DNA from: Chondrosia reniformis
Taxonomy: Eukaryota > Porifera > Demospongiae > Chondrillida > Chondrillidae
Direction: 5' to 3'
NCBI GenBank assembly: GCA_947172415.1
Contig: OX359191.1
Coordinates: forward strand, 6,014,001 to 6,078,000
DNA length: 64,000 nt
In this document: positions 37,604 through 49,170 of the stretch, in pieces
How the letters are laid out: every line of letters begins with the position of its first letter
Position numbering within the stretch: position 1 is the first letter of the stretch
Translations under genes and position numbers: made by a program
Notes under the pieces: model-generated
The model's input: only the letters and a program-made list of their open reading frames with translations
Databases searched by the model: none
Told to the model about the DNA's origin: nothing

Positions 37604-40600
37604 GGTTTATCTTCACTTTGATTCATCTCAATAGGTACATAGGCAGGATTCCTCTCCATTTCATCATCATTTGTACTTTCAATATTATGAGGATGCAATG
37701 AATCTATATCATAATAGTGAAACCAAAATCTATCAAAATTCATTTGTTAATCAGAATTAAGTTATACTGGATATTTAACAATTTGAACAGATACAGTACT
37801 GCTAACCTTTTGACCTCTGTGAAGGAATCTTGTAATTTCTTCTGTACACACAAGAAGCTGCCATGCATGTAACTATGAATGTATTCAAAATAATCGCAAA
37901 AAGGGAAATAAACACAATTGAAGTGATTATCCATGAACTGCAGACTGAATTACCTGTAGATGTACACAGGGAGAGATGTGAAGAGAAAAAATGGAAAACG
38001 AAGGTTAACATATGGTAAGGCTAACATTGCAGAAGTGGCATACTGAAACTTAACTATACACATCACTTCTATGTTTGGGTGTATCATGGATTTAATGGAT
38101 GCATATATATGACTATATATACACTCTTACCCTACACTTATGTATACATTGAATATATACATACCTAGCTGATCATTTATTGTTGTTACTGATGATAATT
38201 TAATGTCACGTCTAATATTGGGATTCTCTTTACAATAAGTTCCAACTCCAATCTCATAAGATGTACCAGGAGTAAGACCTTTAATAGTGTAGGATGTTTC
38301 AGTAGTGATTGTATTCCTCAAACTAGATCCATCTCCACTCTGTTGCCATATTACCTCATACATGAAGGTACAGTTCTCAAAACACTCATCACTGTAGGAC
38401 CACATCAGGGAGATACTTGTATCAGAAGGGATGGATGTGAGTGAGGTTAGAGGAAGGGGAGACTCTGAAGGAATATTAGCTATGAGAGAATAGTATATCA
38501 GATGATAATACAATTTGTTACAGCATATATTATAATGTATGTAGGGGAGACTCTGAAGGATTATTTGCTGTCAGAGAACATATTATAGATATACGTAGAC
38601 TATGTACAACATGCATACTCACCTCTAACTCTCACAGTCACAAGTTCACTCTCCTCCATACTACCATCAACATACACAACAGCACAAGAGTAGTTAGCCT
38701 CTCCATTGAGGAAGACACTCTTTCTTGTTGTCACACTCACAACTGTCTCAATATTACTGGATACAACCATATGGTATGTATCAGGTAGATCAATCCTCTC
38801 TCCATCCTTCATCCACACTACAGAACTGGTCTGATTGAAGATGGGTCCACCTGATGTAGTATCAGTTAAATCATGATGGTGACAGGTGAGTTGGACTTGT
38901 CTGTTGTAACAGACTGGATTCTGTGAAACTTCAATTTGAATTACATCTAAGGACAAAAAAGTAATCACTTACTGAAAGACCTGCCTCCTATTGACCTACC
39001 CAATGTTGTAATCTCCACTTTCACTGTATCACTGATAATATCTGGATACTGTACACTCTGTACTGTGATCATAAAGATGTAACTTGTATTTGGTGTTAAT
39101 GACTCTACTGTGATGGTCATGTTAGTAGTTGTATATGATCTACACTGAGATGGATCAGTTACTCCATTGACAAGAAGACAGTGAGTGGTGTTAAAGAAGA
39201 CATCTTTGTAACAATTTGACATGCTGTAGTTCCATAACGTACTAATATTATTTGGTCTCAAAAGAAGATGAGCAATTAAAGGAACATTCAATGTCTCTAC
39301 AAATTTAAAGTCATTGGAAACGTTAAGAATGCTCATTAATTATATTTTTATTATATATATTATTATTATTATTCTAGTGCCCATGCATACAACAGATGTA
39401 TAAAATGCAAACCAAAGGTGGTTAAGGGGCACAGGGCTATACCTGGACACGTATAAACCATCGCCACTTAAGGCTACCAGGCCCCACTTCCCAGACAGTC
39501 ACATACACAAGCACCGAGTTCGGAGGTGGTGTATTATATTATAGTTCAAGTGAAATAAAGGATGAAGGGTGATTTACAGAGTGGGATGATGTGGGTATAT
39601 AATGTAGATAATATAGATGTATGTATACAATAAAGGTAATAAAAGAAAGCAAATTATAAGGTATCCAGGAGATATATGAAATATGAAATATATACAGGGG
39701 AGGGAGCCATGGGGTTATTATCCAACGTAGTTTCGTCTTTTCCACATTTTTAGTATTAAAAACCCCATTTTAGTACTCCTGCAAGCCTCAGTCAATGCCA
39801 CTATCAGTTTTTCACTATCTAGTTTACTATCAAATTCAGCAACCCTCTCTCTTAACTCCTCAAACAAACTACTTCTTTCATCACCGATCTTTTCACACCT
39901 AAGAATGAAGTGGTTACTGTCTTCTACTTCCTGTGATTCATAATGCTGACAAAGACGCTTGCTCCTCTCTATTCTAGACCATCTACCCTCTTCTACTCTC
40001 AGTCTAGCTGTGCCTCCTCTTATCTTAGAAATAAAGCTTCTAACTTCTCTATTTCTAATATCAGTACTATAACTAGGTTCACTAATAGACAGTAGGCCAG
40101 CTAAGTCCTGCAATTTACTGCTACTGGCTATACTTTCCTTCCATTCACTTTGTAGCTCTCTCTTAAGGCAACTGAATACTACTGTTCTAAACTCATTGCT
40201 GGATAGGCTCTTACAGTCAGTAGGGTCTCCTAGCTTCAACTTATCAAATATGCTAACAATCTTTGAGACCCAGTCAACCCTTATATTATTAGCTAAAATG
40301 TAAGCGATTACTCTTTTAACAATTACAGATTCTGGCCTGATTAACAGCTTTCTCCAGTACAACACTACTTTCATCCTAACTCTCCATCTTGCAGGAATCC
40401 AATTACTTTCTGTCTCTAAGGCTGTGATAGGGTGATGTATTCCTACCCCTAGGAAACCCCTTAGGGCCCTATTCTGTACCTTATCTATCATCCTCTCAGG
40501 TGACCTATATATTGCGTATACAGTAAACATATTAAACCTACCGACAATTAATGTAACACCATTGCTGTACTTTTGGTCACTGACATTAGTCTTGGTGGCA

Positions 40601-40856
40601 ATAGAACACTTGTAGTCTGTTCCTGGTTCATGTATTGCTTTAGTGATATTTATCTGTAGTCCAGTGACAGTAGAGTTAATATACATAATCTGCTCACTCC
40701 CTCTAGGTACAAACATTACTCCATCCCGTGACCAAAGAACAGAAGGTATATATCCACTGCTCCCTCCCAGAGGAGGATGTGTACAGTTTATCTGATAAGT
40801 CTCTCCATAACACACTTCATCAGGTAGAGCAGTCAGAGTGAGAGAGACGGCATTCA
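37604..40856 (-). CDS. Ig-FN3-Ig-FN3 transmembrane receptor with NPxY and YxNL tail (5' end not found)
   Basis: Minus-strand exons, all phase 1: 40542-40856 (Ig: YQINCTH, VLWSRDG, DYKCSIA), 39000-39296 (FN3: VESLTPNTSYIFMITV), 38623-38946 (Ig: VQLTCHH, VVWMKDG, NYSCAVV), 38165-38479 (FN3: GLTPGTSYEIGVGTYCKE), 37807-37953 (TM: IITSIVFISLFAIILNTFIV, then CVYRRNYK) and ~37604-37711 (tail with RNPAYVPIEMNQSED ending TYVNL and stop). One domain per exon with symmetric phase-1 introns is the classic shuffled-receptor layout. NPAY is a PTB ligand type, and YVN fits the Grb2 SH2 consensus YxN. The signal peptide exon should lie beyond 40856 but I could not find one. The transposon block at 41.2 kb may have separated or removed it. 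Confidence 0.75.
38010..38098. mobile_element. Partial copy of the foldback element arm
   Basis: 'acatatggtaaggctaacat' to 'catcacttctatgtttgggt' matches 19893-19983. It sits just outside the TM exon acceptor of the Ig-FN3 receptor, within the intron. Confidence 0.8.
38540..38590 (-). repeat. Relic duplicate of the FN3 exon start
   Basis: 'aggggagactctgaagga' followed by 'tatttgctgtcagagaa' repeats 38457-38490, the 5' edge of the second FN3 exon. It is a small local duplication in the intron. Confidence 0.6.
39345..40541 (-). mobile_element. 5'-truncated LINE fragment (post-RT C-terminus, 3' UTR, AAT-rich tail)
   Basis: 39718-40540 is open and reads …MIDKVQNRALRGFLGVG and LCQHYESQEVEDSNHFILRC. 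The first matches the conserved post-RT 'iQNrAlRfFLGV' region of non-LTR retrotransposons. The second is a Cys/His motif also typical of their C-termini. A 3' UTR follows, ending in an (AAT)n tail at 39345-39375. The open frame begins in the Ig exon and crosses the splice donor without a stop, so exon and LINE form one 379-codon frame. It is 5'-truncated and therefore immobile. Confidence 0.75.
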
Positions 40857-41389
40857 CTGTGGAGAAGTAACAATTAGATTACTTGGAGGTGTATTACCTA
40901 CTAGAGTAGGATTAATAATGAACGCAACTAGAACTATGCCTATCACTACGTAGTGAGAAGAAACAAGTAACAATTTATAGATTGTGTTTCCATTAAAGTA
41001 CACATCTACTTCTCTAAAATAAGCCTAAGAGACGCTAGAGAGATGCTAACCTAATTATAACTAACCACCAGAGGCCTGCGTCAGGATTAGGATAATTAAG
41101 TACATTAGAATCCTTTTTGTAATTGTCTGTTGATATTCGATCTCGTTTTAAAAACTAGTCTACACATATAAAGTCCTATCGTGAATTTGAATAGTCTCGT
41201 ACCCAGCCCCACTTCCGGCCGCCATTTTATAAGGCGCGGAAGATGGGTCTGGAGAGGGTGTTACTAAAATGCGGAACGGTACGGAACGTTCCGCAAAGAG
41301 GAAATACGCTTTTTCCCACGGAACGTATCATTACCGCATATACTCGCATAGCGTATAGACATATTATTGCGCAATTATTGGAAAGTCAG

Positions 41390-41530
41390 ATATTCGTCCT
41401 GAAGAACTCTGTCAAGTGTCTTGAAGAACTCTGTCAGGTATTCGTCTTGAAGAACTCTGTCAAGTATTCGTCTTGAAGAACTCTGTCAGGTATTCGTCTT
41501 GAAGAACTCTGTCAGGTATTCGTCCTGATG
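41390..41530. repeat. Five-copy tandem repeat, ~29-bp unit
   Basis: Units read 'cttgaagaactctgtcaggt' plus 'attcgtc'. The array is within the outer copy of the MULE left end and is absent from the inner copy at 42210. Confidence 0.9.
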
Positions 41531-42085
41531 TTCACCTTGTAAGTATTACTTTATGAAATACATTAAGTGACTCTACTAAGGTACTAAATATTTCCATAGG
41601 TTCTTTTTTGTCCTTTTTTGGGACATTTCTCATTCATATTGAATGTTTTTTTTCTAGAACTGTAGCATCATTTTTTGTTTAACCCAATATTAATCTCAGT
41701 TATTCCCACCCCATATGTTTCAGTATTTTTTCTCATTAGACTGTGTACTTATTTCTTCACTTTTTTGCCATATACTGGGTGGTTTTTGTTAGCTCAGTTG
41801 TGCATATTCCAGGTTCTGTATTTAATTAATTAATTTTAATGCTGGGTCAATAACACATCCTTCATGTTGAGAATGTCTGTTGGAATCAGCTAGTTTATTA
41901 GCATTACATGAATAATCAAACCACAAGTAATTATAATCATACGCAGGAAATGTACGTACATGTTGAGGATTGCTCTATAGTCATTTTAGTAATTAAAGAC
42001 TATCTACTAATATATAGGTATGTTCGTATACACATGACCTGCTTCTATCGGCAGTAATGTGTTGCGTTTGTGTGGTGTAACTCTG

Positions 42086-42262
42086 GGGTGTTACTAAAAT
42101 GCGAAATGGAACATTCCGCAAAGAGGAAATACTTTTCCCCACGGAACGTATCATTACCGCATATACTCGTATAGCGTATAGACATATTATTGCACAATTA
42201 TTGGAAGCAAAACCTTGTAAGTATTACTTTATGAAATATATTAAGCATCTCTACTAAGCTAC
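42086..42262. repeat. Second copy of the MULE left terminus
   Basis: The sequence starts GGGTGTTACTAAAATGCGAA and parallels 41256-41600, apart from the tandem array. Either the terminus was duplicated or the transposase gene's own end is this one and 41256 belongs to a second insertion. Confidence 0.8.
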
Positions 42263-42309
42263 TAAATATTTCCAGAATACAAATATTGTTTTTTGCAAAC
42301 TGTTCCCAT

Positions 42310-45300
42310 TCAAGTTTGCATTTGAAAGTTTTTGTAACCTTGAAGGATTTGATCTAAAATCCATAAGCGTATCTCGGGCATGTCATTCTGTAGAGATATA
42401 AAGTCTTCTTCTGAATTATTGAGTATCCACACATATAAAGTGCCTAGCTGTAGTAATATACCATTCACCTGTGTGTAGTTGTAGCTGTTTACATTCATAA
42501 TCTTATGGATTCCGTACTAAAATTATAGATTTATACAGCTGTAACATATATATAATATATATAGAAGTCTCTTTAAAATTGTGCTTTTATCAGACTGAGT
42601 ATGTCAACTTACCAAACAAGTAAAAACTCCACAATCCACTGAATTGGTTTGCAATGGAATAGTTGACTGGAGTGGAGTATATTATGTGGATGTATTTGGT
42701 TCATTAATGTATGTTAGCCTTCACTATAATATAAAGGAGACTCACAGACTTATTACTAGTGGGACAGGAATGTTTCCAACTGATGTTTCTTCCCAGTCTA
42801 CTGTTAATTTGATTCCCTACTTCTTTCATGAAGTCAGTAATAAGCTTCTTATGCATATGACTACCCAATGAATCAAACCATTCAGCAAGTTTATGTACAG
42901 CATCAAAAACCTATAAATGAACAATGATTGCTATGAGCCATTATTGCAGACATGTATATAATGGGGTTACCACAAGTGTCCAGTGGCTATTGTGGCATAT
43001 TGGGAAAAAAAACACATCATGGTGGTTCATATCCTTCTGCATGGAGAAATGATTGTGTGTTTTGATAGGTCAGTCAACTGTTCACTTAGTATGAAACAAT
43101 GGGGTTGTTGGATTGTATTTACCTTTTGATACCAAGTGCCAAAATTTCCTTGGGCCAACAGGGGAAAGAGTAATGGATTAGAAACAAAAGCTTGAGGTTT
43201 TCCTGTAGTGGACTGCATATAGTAGTTATAACTAATTTATACCCCTTTGATATTAGATTAATATAGGGAATAGCTTACCTTTATTGAATAGACTTGACAG
43301 CACACTTTAAAAAATGCATAGACTAAGTCATCACTAAACCAGCTACTTTGCAATGCTGATAGAACCCCACTGGCAGTCAATGTGCATCCATATTTAGCCA
43401 GCTTTGTTGCTTTATCTCCAGTCCCATGCTGTTGAATTGTTTGTGCTTCAAGTACAAAGTCATAAACCTGTATGGCCAGGCCCATATACTATATAACATA
43501 ACCTCTAACTGAAGGATCATGAATGCCGTCATACCTCTTTTGCATTTTCTGGTGAAAGAATCCACCACTTTGTAGTAGTTAGGTCAACAGTTGTGAACTG
43601 TGTTGATTTTGCATCTGAATGTAAGCATGGTTATTTAAGGAACATGCCGCCAAGACTATGTATCAGTAATGCATGCATATACGTACCTTCTTTAGGATCA
43701 CCAAGTTTGCAGTAAGTGTCCATTTGCATCTGATCAGGTTCAGGCTGATCTTTCACTGTGCATGAATGTTATATAGATTCAGCTTTGATAATCTTATACT
43801 ATTTGTATTGATATAGAAGCATTGCATAAATTAAACCAGTGAATATCAACGTATACCTTCCATTATCTGTTTGGTGTCACTCTCAATGACATCTATTGTA
43901 ACATTTTCTCCTGTATAATATAAGAGAGTAAGTATGTCAATGTTCATGTATAATAATATCAAATGTAGCTTTACTTTCACATGTCCTTAGCAAGCACTTC
44001 CTGTGTCTTCTGTTAGGCCCACCAAATTTAGTTTTGTCTTTACAGTTAATGCAAGAACCACAGTCTGTATATGTCAAACAGGCAGTACACAGTCCACAGG
44101 CAAATGTCCTCTTTTTAGGCAGGATAGTAACAGCTGCATTTTCCAAAAATTGTAGTTATTTCTATATAATTGTTACTTCAATATACTTGTGTGTACATTT
44201 ATGCTTACTGGGTTCTATGTAAGTGTCCTCATCATCTGGTCGAGGTCTCTTTCTGCCAGATTTCTGATAAGACTTTCCTCTTTGCTGTCTTTTTCTAAGC
44301 TGAGTAAGATTAGGGTAAATCCTATCACGGTTCAATGATACTAAGTTCATTGACAATTTCGTGGCTAGTACATGGTAACATTCCTTGATGGCATTACAGC
44401 TACATTTCTCCTTGGGGAATATGGTAACTATCCGGACATTTCCTGTATGACATTTAAAAGTCACCTGTAAATTTTGACCATGCATTTAGATTGCATGTAA
44501 CTATAACTGTTAACATACCAGTAGTTCCTTTTACGTTGAATACACCCATCTTAGCATTGAATGCAATGTCCCCATTGCTGATGATTTGTCTAGCCCTTGC
44601 CAACTGAGATTGTGGCTGATCAGTTAACCAGTTGGTTTTGTCTATGTGGTGCACGTAGTTAAGGTTTTACAAATTTACATAGTGGTAATATGTGTATGGT
44701 GTATGGATTATACCCTTAAAGATGGCCTTTTTGGTATCTTGGAAGAGCTCTTGGGATCCAGAGTCAAGTGATGTTGTTACTGCTGTCATAATTAGTAAAA
44801 ATAACTTACATGAATATTTGAATTTATCATGCATGTATATACCAGAACTAATACTGTCGCTGCTTTCATTCTGTTGGTAATCACTGCTGTTTTCCTTGTT
44901 ATCCTGAGGGGAGACTATTATAAGAATGCCATATATATCATGCTTATCATCACTTAAGTAACCAATAGATAAATATAAATACACATTACCTTCTTCAGTA
45001 GTAAGTGTCTTGTGTATTCTTTCCACAATATCATCAGGTGCCACACAGTTCATGAATGTTATATTACTTGGAGAAGTGGAAAGACTCTTGTACTCTGGTG
45101 ACAGCTGGAATCCTCCAAGGCCAGCCAAACCCCGTTGTATCTCATTGTAGTAATATGATTGCAGCTGGTAAAGGGAGAGTACCAGGCAATCTAGTGGAGT
45201 CTCTTTCCAGGCTTGGAGGTCTTTGATAACCCTGTTTAGAGATTCAGACTGGTTGTTGGTTACTCCACTAAATGGGTGGTAAATGTTTCTTTCTTCTAGG

Positions 45301-46859
45301 GTCCATCTGCTGATTTGTGGCATTACTGTGGCAATATTTTGTTGCCAGTATTGTACATATGTAGCATCCCACCTTCTTGAAAGCACTTTAAACAGTGCAT
45401 CTTGTGCATTTTTATTTGACTGGTGAAGTAACTGCCTCAGATGGTCTAAATAGATCTCTTTCTCCACACTAGGTGCACCATGGGATGAAAGCCATCTACG
45501 CACATCTCTGAGGATATGGTTCCAGCAGTAAACAGGGAACAAGGATGGAAGTTCCTTTTGGAAAGCATTTGTTATAGCCCTCTCGCGGTCCAGGACTATG
45601 GACACCTGAGAATTTTTTGTCAGCTGTGGTACTAATTTCTTTAAAATGCGTACAAACGTCACATGTGTGTCTGTGAACTTCCTCTCGTGTATCATGAACA
45701 GAGCTGGTAATATAGGCACATTTGTAAAAAATGTATGGCAAAATAAAAAAGCAGAGAGGTAGAAATCCCCCAACTGAAATGTGGTGTCATAGGATAGAAG
45801 CTGTCCCTTGCTATTGAGAGCCAATGTAGTATCAAGCTCTTGTATTATCTCCTCCATCCCAAATACTACCTCTAAATCAGGGTATGTATGAATGCTTCTA
45901 ATAAAGCCATTTAAATCATAGGCTATTTCGTGGAGATTATACAAAGCATCACTAGAAATACGAGATTTGTGCTGTGCAGCAAATCTCATATTCCTTAGTT
46001 GCTTCATATTTCTTGGTAAATTTGTTGGTGTTTGTTCTGGAGGACATGTGCAGGAACTAATGGCCTTTTTATAGAGCACATTAGAAGGAGTAAGGCCTGC
46101 ACTCTGCTCCTTCAATGATGTCATTACAGAAGGAAGGGTCCTCACATATTCCTTCTCTGTGCCTTCCTTGCTATTCCTACATTAGTGTTGATATACATAT
46201 GTATATGTATATACCGTACCGTAAATTTTGCAATATACAGTATATACACATCTTGTGTCGCCTGTATAGCATGGATTGTAGCATAAATTATACCTGTGAG
46301 GATATCCTTTAGCAACAGAGTCTTCACCAATGTACTCTATCAGATGGTATGCAGGGTTGGATAATAACTGCCAGTCTATCTTTTTAAAATTTAAATTCAA
46401 CCCTTCTGCTGTTTCTGCAACAAAATAGCATTTCTTTAAAACTGGTTTTTTTCTTGGTAGTTTCACCACACCATTGTTTCGCCATCTGTACTGATCTACT
46501 CTCCAATCATCTATGATGTATTAATCATATCATTTATGCATACTACTACTACTTCTTATTTATATATAGGACAGTAAAACACTACATCTTGGCAAGTATG
46601 TACAAGGACACAGGCTCAGAACTTAAAGAAATGTTTTATTTAATAATATATGTACTTATCTTAATATTTTTTAAAATATCAGTTTAGTGCATGTATTAAC
46701 TATACCTGTTTTTTTAGGATCATCAGAGTAAAAAAGAAATATCTCACCTCCCTTTGGTTTAGGAGGGATACAGCCTATTGATTTTTCCTTGTCTGGCTTG
46801 GATAATATGTCAATGACAGCTTCTTTCACTAGAGGATTTTGACAGACCCTGAAAGCCAT
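42310..46859 (-). CDS. MULE transposase fused with SWIM, zf-CXXC and Ulp1-like protease regions
   Basis: Minus-strand exons by eye: 46706-46859, 46294-46510, 44843-46176, 44714-44782, 44519-44641, 44209-44442, 43975-44133, 43857-43910, 43687-43755, 43535-43614, 43279-43467, 43123-43202, ~42755-42910, 42613-42666, 42469-42516, 42310-42387. Exon 2 has a FLYWCH-like WRVDQYRWRNNG. The large exon is a DDE nuclease: YDTTFQLGDF, VLDRERAITNAF then CWNH, and NNQSESLN supply Asp, Asp and Glu. A SWIM finger (CSCNAIKECYHVLA) and a zf-CXXC finger (CGLCTACL, DCGSCINCKD, KFGGPNRRHRKC) follow. A C48-like protease region ends with LQTNSVDCGVFTCL (catalytic Asp-Cys-Gly). The join 43279 to 43202 does not keep frame at the obvious sites and the catalytic His is not clear, so the protease half may be decaying. 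Confidence 0.75.
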
Positions 46860-47134
46860 GCTACCCGTATTTTGGCGCCTAATTCGACTATATTCCACCC
46901 CTTTTCATTGTCAAAAGTATTCACTTAAATGTAGAATATCAAGTTGAATGTTAATTACATAATTATGACTTATCAATTTGCCGTATATCGATACATAATA
47001 AGTATATAAATATCTTACGAAATCGCTAACGTTTTGTAACGCACCACGTGCTGCGGAACGTTCCGTTCCGTTCCGCATTTTAATAACACCCTCTGGAGAC
47101 TATCTGCATAATCCTTGGCGATGATTGCACAATA

Positions 47135-47431
47135 TCACATGATGGGCACATGCTTGCATATGGCGTCAGTTTGCTCGGTGGTTAGCGATTCGTATCCCAG
47201 GTCTCTAGCGACATCAGCGATGACTCTCTGTATGCGCAGTGGCTCGACCGTTCGCTTCATCAAAGGTAGCTCCATCTCCGCTGTTCGCACCAAAGCACGC
47301 GCATGTGATCGACATGTGATTTGCTCATTATTATTCACGTATCTGCAATCTGATTGGAGTCCGCGGATCGCCGGACTCCGCCAAGAAATATGCACATAGT
47401 CCCCAAACCCATCTTCCACGGCGTCAGCCAT
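47135..47431 (-). pseudogene. Truncated ORF, RecQ-helicase-like N-terminus
   Basis: The 98-codon frame starts MADAVEDGFGDYVH and ends with VARDLGYESLTTEQTDAICKHV. That ending resembles the 'fGyesLkpeQ.eAi..v' start of RecQ-type helicases. No Walker A follows. Translation stops at 47135 and the MULE lies beyond. GC content is higher than in neighbouring sequence. It belongs to the outer transposon. The helicase assignment is tentative. Confidence 0.35.
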
Positions 47432-47584
47432 TTTTGCGGAAGTTGGGGCTGGGTACGAGACTAGAATTTGAGCTCATTGCGCGTGAAGCAAAGTATTGCG
47501 TAAGTTTAGGATCTGATTTAAACAGACTAACATTGAAGCAGTGTGCTTCTGGCATATGTAAAAGTTTGAAAGACAAAATTACAT

Positions 47585-47636
47585 TTTATATTGACTAAAT
47601 TGTTCTTATTAAAAGAACAATTTAGTCAATATAAAA
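47585..47636. repeat. Perfect hairpin, ~21-bp arms
   Basis: TATTGACTAAATTGTTCTT and AAGAACAATTTAGTCAATA flank a 5-base 'attaa' loop. It could be the remnant of a foldback element. There is no gene around it. Confidence 0.85.
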
Positions 47637-48210
47637 AAAGGAAAAGACATTTACATTTAAATTAAATATAATATCTGTGAAAGGGTTCATAAGGCGAATA
47701 TGTATATAGGGCACAGCATCGATTTTCGGACACCATGGAAAATCAGACAGCATATCCTTCAATTCTTTTGTAACTTCTAGAATATTTTAAGCTTCTCTGC
47801 TAGTATATACATAAATCCTTACCATGGCAATGAGCCGAATATGGGGAATTATCAGTGTGAATTGCTGATTAATAGGATGCATAACATGAACAAGTTGTAC
47901 AGAAGGATTCATAAATACATTTTATATTCATTTTCTTTGCTAAACAATGACTTCTTTATGGTCAGTGAAGTAAATTTTGCACTTTTTTAGTTGTAATAAT
48001 ACAGCAGTTGCGGATTATTCAAATTTCGTGATACACACCGAATCATTAGTGATCAAAATCTTATTTGGCTGGGCCCTATTAAAAGATTGTGCAAATCTTA
48101 ATGCTATACATTAATGATTTTATAGCGCAATTTGCAGGGTTTCAACACATATACGTATATAAGTAATACGCGTATAAAAGGTTGGTACTGTAGAAACTGT
48201 AACAGCAGGA
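47637..48210. other. Intergenic, no gene seen
   Basis: AT-rich sequence. 47819-47845 carries the 'ttaccatggcaatgagc' remnant shared with 36641 and the 22911 foldback element. Confidence 0.5.
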
Positions 48211-48214
48211 GTGA

Positions 48215-48510
48215 CTAAAGTGATGGAACCAAACTGGGTTCACCAGTACTAGCTGTGGTGTTGCCAGAGGGTGTGTTATCGTTAGGAGGCGATTCTGGTA
48301 AATAAATGGAAATATTCATTGACAAAACAAAATATTATTCTTTTAAATCTGCAACATCTATCATATATACAGTCGATCATTTTTATGATGTACAGCATAT
48401 AAGGTGTTATATACACTATTATTAGTATTGACTTACCACAAGCACTTATTATTACTTCGTTTGATTTATTCCCTATTTCCTCAGGAAGACGTTGGTAGAT
48501 AAATGAGTAG
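48215..48510 (-). pseudogene. Two possible exons of an unknown minus-strand gene
   Basis: 48437-48510 (YSFIYQRLPEEIGNKSNEVI, donor GTGGTAAGT, exit phase 1) joins in frame to 48215-48294 (ESPPNDNTPSGNTTASTGEP, stop). The second is Thr/Ser/Pro-rich, like a stalk or secreted tail. A further candidate exon near 48580-48650 does not match in phase. I could not assign a family, and this may be a receptor fragment. Confidence 0.3.
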
Positions 48511-49170
48511 CTGGCATTGTTAGTTTATACATGTGTGAAAGTTACATTTTACATCATATATATAGCAGAACTGTGGATCCGGATCATACTGACAGGTAAA
48601 AAGATCATGATTACTGCATTCATTCTACATCCTGGATAGTGCATTTCCACACACTTGTCATCTAGAATTGTAGCTTAATTGTATCCCTCAAATTTCCTTG
48701 CACATGGACTTATATATGTATACGTATGCTGAAATTCATGACTTTTAAGTATTATACTATATATACCCACAACTACGTAGGTGGTGCTAGACTTGAAGGA
48801 GCCTCTAGTATTGTATATACGTACATGTTTCATGGTATCCAGGAGACCCATGATTTCATTTAAATATACGTAGCTATATAGACTGAAAGATGTGCTTGGA
48901 AACTTAGAATCCATTATTTTGTGTTACTATATAATATATACTTGGGATTTACCTTTTATATAAAAACAGCCAGCTAATGGGGGTAAAGAAATTCGAAAAT
49001 TGCAGAATATTGAAAATTATTCAATAAGGACCCATATCCGTACACATTTGAATAGTATTCAATGAAATCTATAATATTATATTGTAATTGAATAGTACTA
49101 GTAGTACTTATATACATATAGGCATATTATATTCATCACATGCATCATATTAATCACACATGTACATGGA

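Larger units (their letters stand above)
41256..47091 (-). mobile_element. MULE-type transposon, 5.8 kb, with perfect 8-bp target duplication
   Basis: The left terminus GGGTGTTACTAAAATGCGGA and the inverse of the right terminus GGGTGTTATTAAAATGCGGA differ at one position. Matching continues through 'acgttccgca'. TCTGGAGA occurs at 41248-41255 and 47092-47099. The left end is present twice (41256 and 42086). The element contains a multi-exon minus-strand gene (42310-46859) with a DDE transposase and accessory domains. An 8-bp duplication is within the range reported for Mutator-like elements. The near-identical ends suggest a fairly recent insertion. Confidence 0.85.
41191..47463. mobile_element. 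Outer DNA transposon, interrupted by the MULE
   Basis: The left end TAGTCTCGTACCCAGCCCC (41192) is inverted at the right end (GGGGCTGGGTACGAGACTA, ending 47463). GAATTTGA flanks both sides (41183-41190 and 47464-47471), consistent with an 8-bp target duplication. Without the MULE insertion it would be only ~430 bp. It carries the short minus-strand frame at 47135-47431, so it is an internally deleted copy of a larger element. Confidence 0.7.

Noticed and set aside
40860-41000. Signal-peptide exon for the Ig-FN3 receptor (hydrophobic stretch near 40900-40950)
   Set aside because: A hydrophobic minus-strand frame with a phase-1 donor exists but has no ATG, and it overlaps a dispersed repeat tail ('gaacgcaacta').
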